The notes under the pieces are model-generated. The model was not told the DNA's origin. It did not search any database and saw nothing but the letters and a program-made list of their open reading frames with translations. Source: Crossaster papposus (lineage: Eukaryota; Echinodermata; Asteroidea; Velatida; Solasteridae). From it: a DNA stretch of 64,000 nt. How positions within the stretch are numbered: the stretch's first letter is position 1; each line of letters opens with the position of its first letter. Below, piece by piece: positions 1 to 11,597 of the stretch. Location of the stretch: positions 186,001 to 250,000 of the forward strand of contig JBAIAA010000886.1 of the NCBI GenBank assembly GCA_037893245.1, in the 5' to 3' direction. Position numbers and translations under genes: made by a program.

Positions 1-1779
1 AAATGGAATTGTATCTGTTGCATTTCAGTAGACCTACATCAGGACCAACTAAGATTGCATACAAAAACCGGTGAGTTTCAGCTGTAGTGATAACTGTTCT
101 TTTAAATTCTAACTATAACGTTCCTGTTTTCAAATGATTTTACCATTCAGTTTGTCCGTAAACCACGCGCGTCAAGGCTAGACTCAGGATTGCGTGGGGG
201 TCGTAGAGATCTGGGCTGCAATTATCGTCTTGTAAAGTTTGCTGGATGGAAACTTCAAAAGAAATTACATTACTAGTTTAATAGTACATGTACTATTTAA
301 TTTGTACAAATCGATAATCACTTTATTCATTATTGGATGTCACCCACCGAACATGGATGGAATCGCTGAGTACAATTATTCTTTAAAAGGAAGAAGAGAT
401 ATTTTTTTCAACGATAAATTTTAGCTCTAATTTTACAAACATGCGCAGAATTAAGTTGGCTTGAACCAAGGTGACCATGGCAACATCAGCTTATTGCTAT
501 ATATACATATCAGTCAAGACAGATGCGTAACATCTAGAGAACCTTGTAAATCGGCAGGTGCCAGAATAATAATTGTTTTAGGTTGGCTAATCGCAAGTCG
601 TTTCGTGCTTCAATAATTAGGTACGGCACACTCCTTCCACAAACGAAAAACTCTGTCTGATGGCCTCGGTCTGGATGCTAATTAAGCCAAATCCATCACT
701 GTTATAAAAGCTGGGCAAAAGAGAACTGGGTAAACTCCATCAGCCAATTGTTGGTGAATTGTTGTTCAACTATTGAGTAAATTTGGTAGTTTGGTAAGCA
801 AACAAATCGACAATGTAGTTAGTCATGTTAGCTGGGCAAACATTGCCCAACTATTTGGTATTATTATTTTCCTTGATCCAACGACAAATTGTTGGGTAGA
901 AAGTGAAGTAACAATCTCAACAAATGGGCATTACGGCAAGATGTTATCAAATTGATGGGAATGTTATCATCGTGCGCACGTTAGTTTTTAGGACCCTCTA
1001 TCTTTGGAAGAACAGCTCCGATTAGGGTGAAACTTGGTATGCAAGTATTCCAGAATATACGAAAATTAAGGTGACGTCATTTAGTGCCATGTTACGTCAC
1101 ATTTAAGGTTCTGTTTTTCCCCCATAGGATTTGTACATATTTTTTTTCAACAATTACACTTTGGCACTTTGGTACATCCGATCGACTTCACATCCTATAC
1201 CGTAGACCACCACCCACATATTAGTTCAGGGAAAATAAGTTTTGACCTTACACAAATTGCAATAGAATATTTTTCAGCACAGTGCACTTCTATAAGGTCC
1301 CTAGAATGACATACTAAACATCTTTAAAAAATCCAAGTGGTGGAAATATGAATAATTTGCATAAATCGTTAATCCCTGCCGCGTAATATATTTATTCCTA
1401 TATTTGGGTATATTATTATTATTTATTTATTTGAAAAGTTTATTATGGTGATTCTACTTACATATCCTCACTTCAATAACATTTTATAAAGCATATAAGT
1501 GACTGAATAATTATGTGAACATAGAAATTAACACAAATGACAACTTCGTGAACACATAATTGTGCACAAATTACACTATCTCCAGATATTATCAAGTAGT
1601 CAGTATTGGTGAGCTTCAAATTCACCAAGTGGCTTACTGGCACAGTTATCATATTAAAACCTTATGGAAAATCATTATGAACAATATTAACATTGTGATA
1701 TTTAGCTCAGCAAACAAAAACTGGGGGGAAATGGTGTGTCCATAAATTGGGCTAAAAGATAGGTGAAGGATTTTCTTAG
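1..1779. other. non-coding, no gene recognised
   Basis: AT-rich sequence with only short ORFs (about 60 codons) that show no recognisable domain and no convincing splice context. I see no RNA gene and no clear transposon ends here. Confidence 0.5.
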
Positions 1780-1905
1780 GTGAGAGACTTAAACAAGTTC
1801 AAGAAAACCCCCCAAATTAAAGATTTTTGTTGCTAATACAATAATCATATCTACGTTATAATGCATTTGGGGGATTTTCTCCAACTTGTTCAAGTCTCCC
1901 ATGTT
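1780..1905. repeat. small inverted-repeat (foldback) MITE
   Basis: The left arm reads GAGACTTAAACAAGTTC followed by a C-run (CCCCCCAAAT). The right arm is its imperfect reverse complement (ATTTGGGGG ... AACTTGTTCAAGTCTC). The arms are about 40 bp and can fold into a hairpin. There is no coding capacity and the family is not recognised. Confidence 0.6.
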
Positions 1906-1929
1906 AGGCAACTCTTTAACTACATTATT

Positions 1930-3307
1930 TTTTATTTCTTTTAAGATCAGCATCTAAAAATGACCAAAATCTTTCAAGATCTTTCAAGCCTATGTAAATC
2001 AGTACACAACCTAGTGTAAACTAAAATACATGTACAAGTACATGTACATTCACATATGCATAATGTACATGTACATATGCTGCTTCATAAAGCTGTACAG
2101 TAAACTGGCGCCATTTTATGTACGGACTTGCACATGTTGTACGGCAAAGCTGACTGTACACGTACACATAGCCTAGCGACCACTAGGCGCATGGCTAAAA
2201 ACAAGACGCTAGACATGCATGCAGTGCTAGCTTAGCTATAAGTATAAGCATTGACATGGAGGTTTTGTTCCTCCTTGTCTATGCTATAAGCTTACACAGT
2301 GTACACCAAAGACAGGGCGCCTTGCTGCACTCTACGATCTTTGGTGTACACAGGGACGGGGTCTGACCGTAAGTATGGCGCCCCATCGCTGAATTAAAAT
2401 AAAAATACATTTAAAATAAAAATCACACAACCGTAAAAAAGTCCAATTTATTGGAAAATGTTAAAAAATTCTGCATGAAATTAAATATGTTTGCACTTTT
2501 GGGAAATCTTTCAAGATTTGTGGCTTTTTCAGATCTTTTTTTCTCAAGTTTTCAAGGTGGGTCTCAATCTGTCAAGATCTTGAAAGATCTTTTAAGCAGT
2601 GGCAACACTGCGGTCAAGTAGGGTCAACTAGGGTCAACTAGGGTTAACTACGTATATACTAGGTCACAGTATGGTATAGGCATTCAAGGTGACCGTGGAA
2701 ATATTTTAACATGTTGAAAACTTTTGGGATAACTTAACTACGGCCAAATCATGGCTTTCCTCAAGGTCTAAGTACGTTCAGAACTACGGTCCACTACGTT
2801 TAACTATGTGTAACTACATTTAGATAGTGTTTTTTCGTTTTAGACGGTTTCATACGACATGGAAGACGGTGTATGTCTCCTATCGAATCAAAAGCCGTGC
2901 AAAACAATACGCCCTCCCGGCCGGGGCCCCGTCCAATCGATGGCCAGATGACGACCGGTCGTTACATTATTAGGCTTAATACTAGTAATGCAAAGATATT
3001 GTTACATATTCAGCATGAATAATTTATTTAAATAATAAGGAAGCTTTGTTGCGGTTTGTTATAACAAAATGTACACGGGCCCAGCTAAGGTACTCATCTA
3101 GCCGTGGAATTCAGTGTCTTCTTTGTTCAATTTAGAGTCAGCAGGGAATTTAAGTAGCATGGACCATGGATAAATGTCTTATTTCTCCATGCATGCACAA
3201 ATGCGTTTGTGTAAGGATAGACCATGCATAGACATTCTCTTTAATTTGGGTTTAAAGAAAGCCGCTGGGGGGGGGGGGGGGGGGGGCTTTTTAAAACTTT
3301 ATTGGAC
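1930..3307. other. non-coding with short palindromic patches
   Basis: Holds a CATGTA-rich palindromic microsatellite near 2030-2090, a short hairpin GGAGGTTTTGTTCCTCC near 2260-2276, and an inverted repeat at 2299-2351 (TGTACACCAAAGA ... TCTTTGGTGTACA). The motif CTCTACGATCTTTGG in that inverted repeat recurs at about 45630-45645, so it belongs to a dispersed repeat. A G-run of about 20 lies at 3267-3287. No gene seen. Confidence 0.5.
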
Positions 3308-3855
3308 GACTGCAACATCTATAGTTGACAAAATTGCTAATTTGCGGTGCTACTACTATCATAGTGAATAACAAATAACCACTCAACTTGCTTTCAAGCT
3401 CGACGGTAGGCGCAAAGGCTTAATATATTCCTAGCATCTTTATTGTTGTAATGTTAATAAGCCGCTGTTAACTCCAACCGCTCATTTTGAGGCGGTAGGG
3501 CCACTTAAATTATTATGAGCGAACACTAATGTTTTTTAAAACATTTTTCAACAAAGCTCCCTGCCTCAATACCGAGAGCTTAATCGTCGTTTGGGTGACT
3601 GATTGATGCTACAATATTCACAGCTTGGAACACAAACGAAGCGGAAATGTAACGGTTTCATTAGTGGCTTTTAGCTGGATTGAACTAGGAACAAATGCAG
3701 TAAATATTTAATTTAGTTACTATGGGGATTTCAGTAATGATCGCCACGCACGTCAAATGTTTACAATAAATCTTACAATTGTGCCTGCATTTGAATAGTA
3801 CAAAGACCGCAATTACTGTGTAAGTGTATTGTGTTTTCGGGGAAAAATAGAATAG

Positions 3856-4386
3856 TATACAAATATTGACTGCTTTGAGTGGTATACTAAAACTTGCCTC
3901 CCGAGGTGATCCATGGAGCATTCTATTTTCCCGAGGCAAAGCCGAGGTAAAATAGAATGCTCCATGGATCACCGAGGAAGGCTAGTTTTACTATACCGCG
4001 AAATAAAGCAGTCAATATTTGTGTTATAACACCTCACTCACAGATTCTGCACAATTTAAGCTTCCTGAAAGTATAGTAATGACAAAAAATCTCCGAATTA
4101 TACGTCTCTTGATCATACGTGTACTCTGTTGCCTTGATGAACGGGTGCGAAGGTGATAGAGCAATGTTTACGCAATGCACCGAAACACACGTCTGGGTTT
4201 CAGTCACGCTTTCGTTGCTATGCGCATAGTACGTGTGTTGCTATGCGCATAGTCCTTTTTCAGAACGAGGCTGCGTGGTATGGTACAGACTTTTTGGAGC
4301 GCAAGTAAAAAATAGTAAAAATAGCAAGTGACACGTGACGCGCTCTCGGCCAATCAAGACACAGAATCTGTGAGTGAGGTGTTATA
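3856..4386. mobile_element. MITE present only in segmental copy A
   Basis: Copies B and C read straight through from GGGGGAAATAGAATAG to AAGTAAATATA. In copy A about 530 bp lies at that point, so the empty site is present twice next door. The insert starts with a near-perfect foldback (3856-4028: CAAATATTGACTGCTTT ... AAAGCAGTCAATATTTG, and GATCCATGGAGCATTCTATT ... its complement). It ends with a second inverted pair, ATAACACCTCACTCACAGA at about 4024 and its complement ending at 4386. No transposase is encoded. Confidence 0.85.
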
Positions 4387-4676
4387 AAAGTAAATATATT
4401 GTCATTTATTTTGATGCTACAAAATTGGTCAAAGTGTTAAATAGGATGTTTAACAACAAGGCCTACTGTGTTGAAGTTTTGCTCAATTGATATTACGTTT
4501 TCTGTTTAGGGGAAAACAGAAAACATAATGCGCATTTTGGGGTCTTGTGAGTTTTCTTTGCTGACGCATGGTTCCAAACCAGTTCTGGTGAAATTAATTC
4601 ACACAGGTTTGATGTATAAAGGGACGAGCTTGTCAAAAATGACAATGTTTTCAATATCGATTTTATTTTGCTTTAA

Positions 4677-4983
4677 AGATAGGACACACCATTTGAAGAT
4701 ATCAAAAAAACTTACTACCAAATTATTAGGAAATGTCTTACTTATTTGAAAGTATACAATGATTGTAGGCATCCAGCAAAATGATTGCGATATATATCCT
4801 GTAATTGGACGGCATCGCGAAAAAACAAGAACAACATAAGAACAACTACCCAACGCTTTTCTCAGCATCCATGATTGTTAAACTTTAGACAAGTCAGTTA
4901 AACAATATTTACTGTACAATACCCCTCCCCCCAATCCAACCGATCATGATAATTCAAGCAATTACTAATGGTGTATCCTACCT
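4677..4983. mobile_element. TIR element, GGTAGGATACACCATT family (copy A)
   Basis: Non-autonomous element with ends ATAGGACACACCATTT and AATGGTGTATCCTACC as inverted repeats. The same element occurs in segmental copies B and C and, inverted, at 48501-48867. Flanking TTTAAA-like sequence on both sides suggests a TTAA or TA type target site. The terminal motif resembles abundant MITEs I associate with echinoderm genomes (memory, not checked). Confidence 0.7.
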
Positions 4984-5339
4984 TTAAAACATCTCACTCA
5001 ATAATTCTGGCTTGCTTCTAGGAGCTAAACCTGTGTAATGTCTTAACATTAATGTTGTAAGGGGCAGGCATCCCAATACAAGTAATTGCATTTTTCGTTT
5101 TCGCAAAGAGACGCACTTGTTGTGCACAAAATCATGTTTATCGAATGGCGTAAAAAAAGAAAAAGTAAGTAAACTGAAAAATCGTTTTCACGAAGAGACG
5201 GATATCTTTGCTGATAATTTTAGTTAAGAAACTATTGTTTTGTTTGCAATTATCTCAAAACTTTACATGCCCGTCTCTTTCTGAAACCGGTGACGTAATA
5301 ATGCAAATAAGTTTGAAAGAATTTTAATGTGAACAAAGA

Positions 5340-5570
5340 AATTAGCAAGGCGGGACTTGAACCTGCGACATCTGGTACAGTGCTCTATACTAACTGAGCT
5401 ATCTTACCCTAGTATTAAGGCGGTCTCCCATATTGTTAGTATCTTTGTTCTAGGGCGCCAGTCAGAAGTCAAAAACACCAGAATTCAGTGTGGCCAGGGA
5501 TCACGCTCAATGTTACGATACAACCTGGGAAGCGACATTGTGGGGATCACTCAATGAGGAAATGACATTT
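5340..5570 (-). mobile_element. tRNA-derived SINE-like repeat (A1)
   Basis: On the minus strand the segment 5343-5410 reads as a tRNA-like module: A-box region ATAGCTCAGTTAG, B-box GGTTCAAGTCC, and an acceptor-like end CCTTGC. It is preceded (minus sense) by about 150 bp beginning CTCATTGAGTGATCCCC. The same two-part arrangement recurs at 7484-7714, 9628-9860 and 54014-54248. The anticodon region is degenerate, so this is called a SINE and not a tRNA gene. Confidence 0.7.
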
Positions 5571-5644
5571 TTTCTTTAATACACAAATAAACAACAAGGC
5601 AAACTGAGTATGTACAATTGCATACATTTCAAAGTAAACAATGA

Positions 5645-5722
5645 CATTGGCAAGGCGGGACTCAAACCTGCGACCTCCGGAATACTGGACCGGCGCTCAA
5701 CCAACTGAGCTATCTTGCCCTG
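5645..5722 (-). repeat. tRNA-like SINE head (A2)
   Basis: Minus-strand cloverleaf-like sequence: GGCAAG at the 5' end pairs with CTTGCC at the 3' end, with D-arm AGCTCAGTTGGTTGAGC and T-arm/B-box GCAGGTTTGAGTCCCGC. The anticodon loop would read AGT but lacks the normal U33, and identical copies sit in tandem duplicates. It is therefore most likely a SINE promoter and not a working tRNA. Copies occur at 7787-7864 and 9932-9996. Confidence 0.65.
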
Positions 5723-5987
5723 TGTTAGCGAGCTCCTAATTAATTGTCAGTATTTTGGTCGCAGTGGTTAGCAATTTTGTCCAATATAGATGTTACAGTC
5801 ACCAGGTAATGAAGTGTAATTAAGCCCCCCACCCCCCCCCCCCCACCTTCTTCCGCCCCACCATGGCTTTCATCCAACCAATATGAATGAAACATTATGA
5901 AGCGCGATATGTGGCAGAGAACTCCCCCTCCCCCACCCTCTTTTGTGTTGATCATTGTGTTCCCGGAATCTCAGGAATTGTTTGTAT

Positions 5988-8129
5988 GACTGCAACATCT
6001 ATAGTTGACAAAATTGCTAATTTGCGGTGCTACTACTATCATAGTAAATAACAAATAACCGCTCAGCTTGCTTCCAAGCTCGATGGTGGGTGCAAAGGCT
6101 TAATATTCCTTGCCTCTTTCTGTTTGTAATGTAAATAAGCCAACTCCAACCGCTCATTTTGAGGCTACTTAAATTATTATGAGCGAACACTTATGTTCTT
6201 TTAATCCTTTTTCAACAAAGCTCTCTATCTCAATACCGAGAGCTTAATCGTCGTTTGGGTGACTGATTGATGCTACAATATTCACAGCTTGGAACACAAG
6301 CGGAGCGGAAATTGTTCAGCTTATCAGAAAGACAAAAGGCATAGTTCGTTTTATTAGTGGCTTTTAGCTTTATACGGTTATTATTTCGTTTAGGTACTAT
6401 GGGGATTTCGGTAATGATCGCCACGTCAAATGTTTACAATAAATCTTACAACTGTGCCTGCACACGAATAGTACAAAGACCGCAATTACTGTGTAAGTGT
6501 ATTGTGTTTTCGGGGGGAAATAGAATAGAAGTAAATATATTTTTATTTATTTTGATGTTACAAAATTGGTCAAAGTGTTAAATAAGATGTTTAACAAGAA
6601 GGCCTACTGTGTTGAAGTTTTGCTCAATTGATATTACGTTTTCTGTTTAGGGAAAACACAAAACATAATGCACATTTTGGGGTCTTGTGAGTTTTCTTTG
6701 CTGACGCATGGTTCCAAACCGTTTCTGGTGAAATTAATTCACACAGGTTTGATGTATAAAGGGACGAGCTTGTCAAAAATGACAATGTTTTCAATATCGA
6801 TTTTTTTTGCTTTAAAGATAGGATACACCATTTAAAGATATCAAAAAAAATTACTACCAAATTATTAAAAAATGTCTTACTTATTTGAAAGTATATAATA
6901 ATTGTAGGCAACCAGCAAAATGATTGCGCTATATATCCTGTAATTAAACGGCAATCGCAAAAAAACCAAAGAGCAACATAAGAACAACTACCCAACGCTT
7001 TTCTCAGCATCCATGATTGTTAAACTTTAGACAAGTCAGTTAAACAATATTTACTGTACAATACCCCCTTCCCTTAATCCAACCGATCATGATAATTCAA
7101 GCAATTACTAATGGTGTATCCTACCTCTAAAACATCTCACTCAATAATTCTGGCTTGCTTCTAGGAGCTAAACCTGTGTAATGTCTTAACATTAATGTTG
7201 TAAGGGGCAGGCATCTCAATACATTTAATTGCATTTTTCGTTTTCGCAAAGAGACGCACTTGTTGTGCACAAAATCATGTTTATCGAATGGCGTAAAAAA
7301 AAAAAAAGTAAGTAAACTGAAAAATTCGTTTTCACGAAGAGACGGATATCTTTGCTGATAATTTTAGTTAAGAAACTATTGTTTTGTTTGCAATTATCTC
7401 AAAACTTTACATGCCCGTCTCTTTCTGAAACCGGTGACGTAATAATGCAAATAAGTTTGAAAGAATTTTAATGTGAACAAAGAAATTAGCAAGGCGGGAC
7501 TTGAACCTGCGACATCTGGTACAGTGCTCTATACTAACTGAGCTATCTTACCCTAGTATTAAGGCGGTCTCCCATATTGTTAGTATCTTTGTTCTAGGGC
7601 GCCAGTCAGAAGTCAAAAACACCAGAATTCAGTGTGACCAGGGCTCACGCTCAATGTTACGATACAACCTGGGAAGCGACATTGTGGGGATCACTCAATG
7701 AGGATATGACATTTTTTCTTTAATACACAAATAAACAACAAGGCAAACTGAGTATGTACAATTGCATACATTTCAAAGTAAACAATGACATTGGCAAGGC
7801 GGGACTCAAACCTGCGACCTCCGGAATACTGGACCGGCGCTCAACCAACTGAGCTATCTTGCCCTGTGTTAGCGAGCTCCTAATTAATTGTCAGTATTTT
7901 GGTCGCAGTGGTTAGCAATTTTGTCCAATATAGATGTTACAGTCACCAGGTAATGAAGTGTAATTAAGCCCCCCACCCCCCCCCCCACCTTCTTCCGCCC
8001 CACCATGGCTTTCATCCAACCAATATGAATGAAACATTATGAAGCGCGATATGTGGCAGAGAACTCCCCCTCCCCCACCCTCTTTTGTGTTGATCATTGT
8101 GTTCCCGGAATCTCAGGAATTGTTTGTAT
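5988..8129. repeat. tandem segmental repeat, copy B
   Basis: 2142 bp. Its first 1.1 kb is almost identical to the start of copy C, and its last kilobase is almost identical to the end of copy A. This is the pattern expected if B arose by a recent duplication of a junction between two older, diverged copies. It contains C-rich and G-rich runs near 7970-8000, two minus-strand tRNA-like heads (7487-7560, 7787-7864) and the TIR element at 6820-7125. Confidence 0.9.
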
Positions 8130-9996
8130 GACTGCAACATCTATAGTTGACAAAATTGCTAATTTGCGGTGCTACTACTATCATAGTAAATAACAAATAA
8201 CCGCTCAGCTTGCTTCCAAGCTCGATGGTGGGTGCAAAGGCTTAATATTCCTTGCCTCTTTCTGTTTGTAATGTAAATAAGCCAACTCCAACCGCTCATT
8301 TTGAGGCTACTTAAATTATTATGAGCGAACACTTATGTTCTTTTAATCCTTTTTCAACAAAGCTCTCTATCTCAATACCGAGAGCTTAATCGTCGTTTGG
8401 GTGACTGATTGATGCTACAATATTCACAGCTTGGAACACAAGCGGAGCGGAAATTGTTCAGCTTATCAGAAAGACAAAAGGCATAGTTCGTTTTATTAGT
8501 GGCTTTTAGCTTTATACGGTTATTATTTCGTTTAGGTACTATGGGGATTTCGGTAATGATCGCCACGTCAAATGTTTACAATAAATCTTACAACTGTGCC
8601 TGCACACGAATAGTACAAAGACCGCAATTACTGTGTAAGTGTATTGTGTTTTCGGGGGGAAATAGAATAGAAGTGAATATATTTTTATTTATTTTGATGC
8701 TACTGAATTGGTCAAAGTGTTAAATAAGATGTTTAACAAGAAGGCCTACTGTGTTGAAGTTTTGCTCAATTGATATTACGTTTTCTGTTTAGGGAAAACA
8801 GAAAACATAATGCACATTTTGGGGTCTTGTGAGTTTTCTTTGCTGACGCATGGTTCCAAACCGTTTCTGGTGAAATTAATTCACACAGGTTTGATGTATA
8901 AAGGGACGAGCTTGTCAAAAATGACAATGTTTTCAATATCGATTTTTTTTGCTTTAAAGATAGGATACACCATTTAAAGATATCAAAAAAAATTACTACC
9001 AAATTATTAAAAAATGTCTTACTTATTTGAAAGTATATAATAATTGTAGGCAACCAGCAAAATGATTGCGCTATATATCCTGTAATTAAACGGCAATCGC
9101 AAAAAAACCAAAGAGCAACATAAGAACAACTACCCAACGCTTTTCTCAGCATCCATGATTGTTAAACTTTAGACAAGTCAGTTAAACAATATTTACTGTA
9201 CAATACCCCCTTCCCTTAATCCAACCGATCATGATAATTCAAGCAATTACTAATGGTGTATCCTACCTTTAAAACATCTCACTCAATAATACTGGTTTGC
9301 TTCTAGGAGCTAAACCTGTATAATGTCTTAACATTAATGTTGTAAGGGGCAGGCATCTCAATACATTTAATTGCATTTTTCGTTTTCGCGAAGAGACGCA
9401 CTTGTTGTGCACAAAATCATGTTTATCGAATGGCGTAAAAATACAAAATAAAAGTAAGCAAACTGAAAAATTCGTTTTCACGAAGAGACGAATAAGTTTG
9501 CTGATAATTTTAGTTAAGAAACTATTGTTTTGTTTGCAATTATCTCAAAACGTTGACATGCCCGTCCCTTCCTGAAACCAGTGACGTATTAATGCAAATA
9601 AGTTTGAAGGAATTTTAATGTCAACAAAGAAATGAGCAAGGCGGGGTTTGAACCTGCGACCTCCGGACCAGTGCTCTACTAACTGAGCTATCTTACCCTA
9701 GTATTATAGCGGTCTCCCATATTGTCAGTATCTTTGTTCGAGGCGCTAGTCAGAAGTCATAAACACCAGAATTCCGTATGGCCAGGGATCACGCTCAATT
9801 TTACGATACAACCTGGGAAGCGACATTGTGGGGATCACTCAATGAGGATATGACATTTTATCTTTAATAGACAAATAAACCACAAGGCAAACTGACTATG
9901 TACATTTGCATACATTTTAAAGTAAACAATGACATTGGCAAGGCGGGACTCAAACCTGCGACCTCCGGAATACTGGACCGGCGCTCAACCAACTGA
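8130..9996. repeat. tandem segmental repeat, copy C (3' truncated)
   Basis: Near-identical to copy B up to about 9268, which is the right end of the internal TIR element. It then diverges, with scattered substitutions (for example ACTGGTTTGC for TCTGGCTTGC). It stops inside the second tRNA-like head, where a MITE-like sequence begins (TAGTCTTGGTGCAAGACG). Confidence 0.9.
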
Positions 9997-10152
9997 GTAG
10001 TCTTGGTGCAAGACGTTCTTGTTGAGTTAGTAAAACCATAAAACCATAGGGCATATTATGCACTCAACAACACTATACGCGTCGCGACTATTTAACCGAT
10101 AGAGGGCGTATTCTGGAAGCCGCGAATCTGTCAAGAAGAACGTCTTGGCCAA
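9997..10152. mobile_element. MITE related to the MULE-like MITE at 51582
   Basis: Begins TAGTCTTGGTGCAAGACG and closes with AAGAACGTCTTGG. Reading inwards from the right end, TTCGCGG...CGCCCTCTA matches the internal order of the element at 51582-51719. The right end lacks the outermost TAGTCTT bases, so this copy is damaged. A short direct duplication (CCAACTCGTTCAATCTGC, twice) lies just to its right. Confidence 0.5.
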
Positions 10153-10348
10153 CTCGTTCAATCTGCCCAACTCGTTCAATCTGCCCGTCAAATTCCGGGC
10201 AGATTCCTCGCATACCTGTGACGTACCTAATTTGCATAAACATTTTATGTATTGCAGAACACGTGACGAGTCTTGTACCCACACGACTTTGACTCTGACC
10301 ATTGATGGTGTGCATTGATGATCTCTGTGTACATAGTAGACTAGAGAT

Positions 10349-10467
10349 TATGCGTTTGTTTATGGTGTAAATAAACGACCTCGATTGAGATTCGTGTACA
10401 AAACCAATGAGAGCAGTCGAAAGGAAACAAAGGAAACTCCTAAATTTACACCTTAAACAAACGCGTG
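10349..10467. repeat. short inverted-repeat MITE
   Basis: GCGTTTGTTTATGGTGTAAA on the left and TTTACACCTTAAACAAACGC on the right form imperfect terminal inverted repeats around about 75 bp. No coding sequence. Confidence 0.6.
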
Positions 10468-11011
10468 TGGCCTTGTGTGTATGTGTAGTAGTATTGTATA
10501 ATTGGACTCGGCGAGGTGGAAAATTGCGGTATGCACGATGTAATCGAGACTTCAACACACAAGGAGAGTAATAAAACGGCGAAGAGTGTTGATGAGGCTC
10601 TAGATTTTGCAGCACAAAAATCACCGTTGCTACTATTTTTTGTTTCTGATTACAGGAATTTGTACATATCGAAATATGAAACTGCTAAATTGCTAACTTA
10701 GGAAATTTGCTTAGCTTGCAGACTAAAAAAGAACCAACAAAATGGGACTTTACAATTGTTATAATTTTTTTTTTTTAAACTCAGACATGTCAGAACTTGC
10801 ACTTCTCTACTTCTACAAATTGTATTCTTGTTTGAATTGACACCCAAGAGATGGATTGTTCGAAGACTCCCTCATATTGAGTTTCTCAAGAAAGTAAAGA
10901 AAAGCCCTTGAATTTTTTTTAAACACCCCCCCCCCTAATGCAATGAATGAAAACGAAATATTCACAACAATTTTGAGTGTCAAGGAATGCTCTACAAATA
11001 GCCTTACTTAC
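10468..11011. other. intron or intergenic, no feature recognised
   Basis: Downstream (minus sense) of the exon at 11012-11419, so probably intron of that gene. It includes a T-run near 10768 and a C-run near 10925. I found no convincing further exon. Confidence 0.4.
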
Positions 11012-11419
11012 TTTTCGTGTTGTCGGGGTTCCCGGAAAACCTACTGCCTTTCTTTTCTGTCGGTCCAGCAGTCTCTGCGGACTTGCTTGTGGTGTCTGAG
11101 CCACGGGGAGATCGCTGCCGCTCAGACGAGTTGCTTTAGTTTTCTGGTAACTTTGTTTAATTTCAGTTCGTTTTTCGTTGCTCTTTTGCACGTTTACCAC
11201 CTTGGTAAAACAACTGTCACACATGAATGTTGTATTGGAGTGTTCGACTGCATCATCAACGATTTCACTTAACTGGGCGAGAAATAATGGGCTTTTCTTG
11301 GCCAATGTGCTCAATGTTGAATATCTCTTACAAGTGACCAACTCTCTGTTACATATCACACACCAGCGATATTTTCTTGCTCGAATACCACCGCCAGCAG
11401 TTGCCTCTGCTGCGGCCAT
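11012..11419 (-). CDS. first coding exon, CxxC...CxxC protein (unrecognised)
   Basis: Minus-strand open exon of 136 codons. It starts at an ATG in good context (AGAAATGGCC) and ends at a strong 5' splice site, CGAAAA|GTAAGT, in phase 0. The N-terminal region holds two Cys pairs, CVIC near residue 20 and CDSC near residue 66, about 45 residues apart, as in a zinc-binding module. This is followed by a basic, Ser/Pro-rich stretch (SPQRLLDRQKRKAVGFPGTP). It looks like the DNA-binding head of a nuclear or transposon-derived protein. I cannot name the family, and downstream exons were not found. Reading past the donor ends after 28 codons of low-complexity sequence, which supports splicing. Confidence 0.6.
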
Positions 11420-11597
11420 TTCTAATTCAACAGTACACTGCAAAACGAGTTGGCCAAAGCTTCCCTAAATAATTATAAAACTTGTCCGCTTCATGCAATT
11501 CGATACACGACATGTACCCTGTACTTTATTTCTCACAAACTGAAATAACATCAAACTCTCTAGAAACTACGCAAACTCTACTAGTAATACATGTACA

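Larger units (their letters stand above)
3308..5987. repeat. tandem segmental repeat, copy A (with insertion)
   Basis: First of three direct copies of a segment beginning GACTGCAACATCTATAGTTG. It is 2680 bp; removing the inserted element at about 3856-4386 brings it to the 2.14-kb length of copy B. The first part (to about 4980) differs visibly from B and C, while the last kilobase is almost identical to B. It carries two tRNA-like SINE heads on the minus strand and one TIR element. Short ORFs conserved between copies simply reflect recent duplication and are not taken as genes. Confidence 0.9.

Noticed and set aside
5343..5722. tRNA genes
   Set aside because: B-box and acceptor-like ends are present, but the anticodon arms are irregular (U33 absent), the modules sit in dispersed repeats and each is duplicated; SINE promoters fit better.
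10088..10624. 178-codon minus-strand ORF
   Set aside because: Runs across a MITE and a foldback, has low-complexity THTHK words and no domain or splice support.
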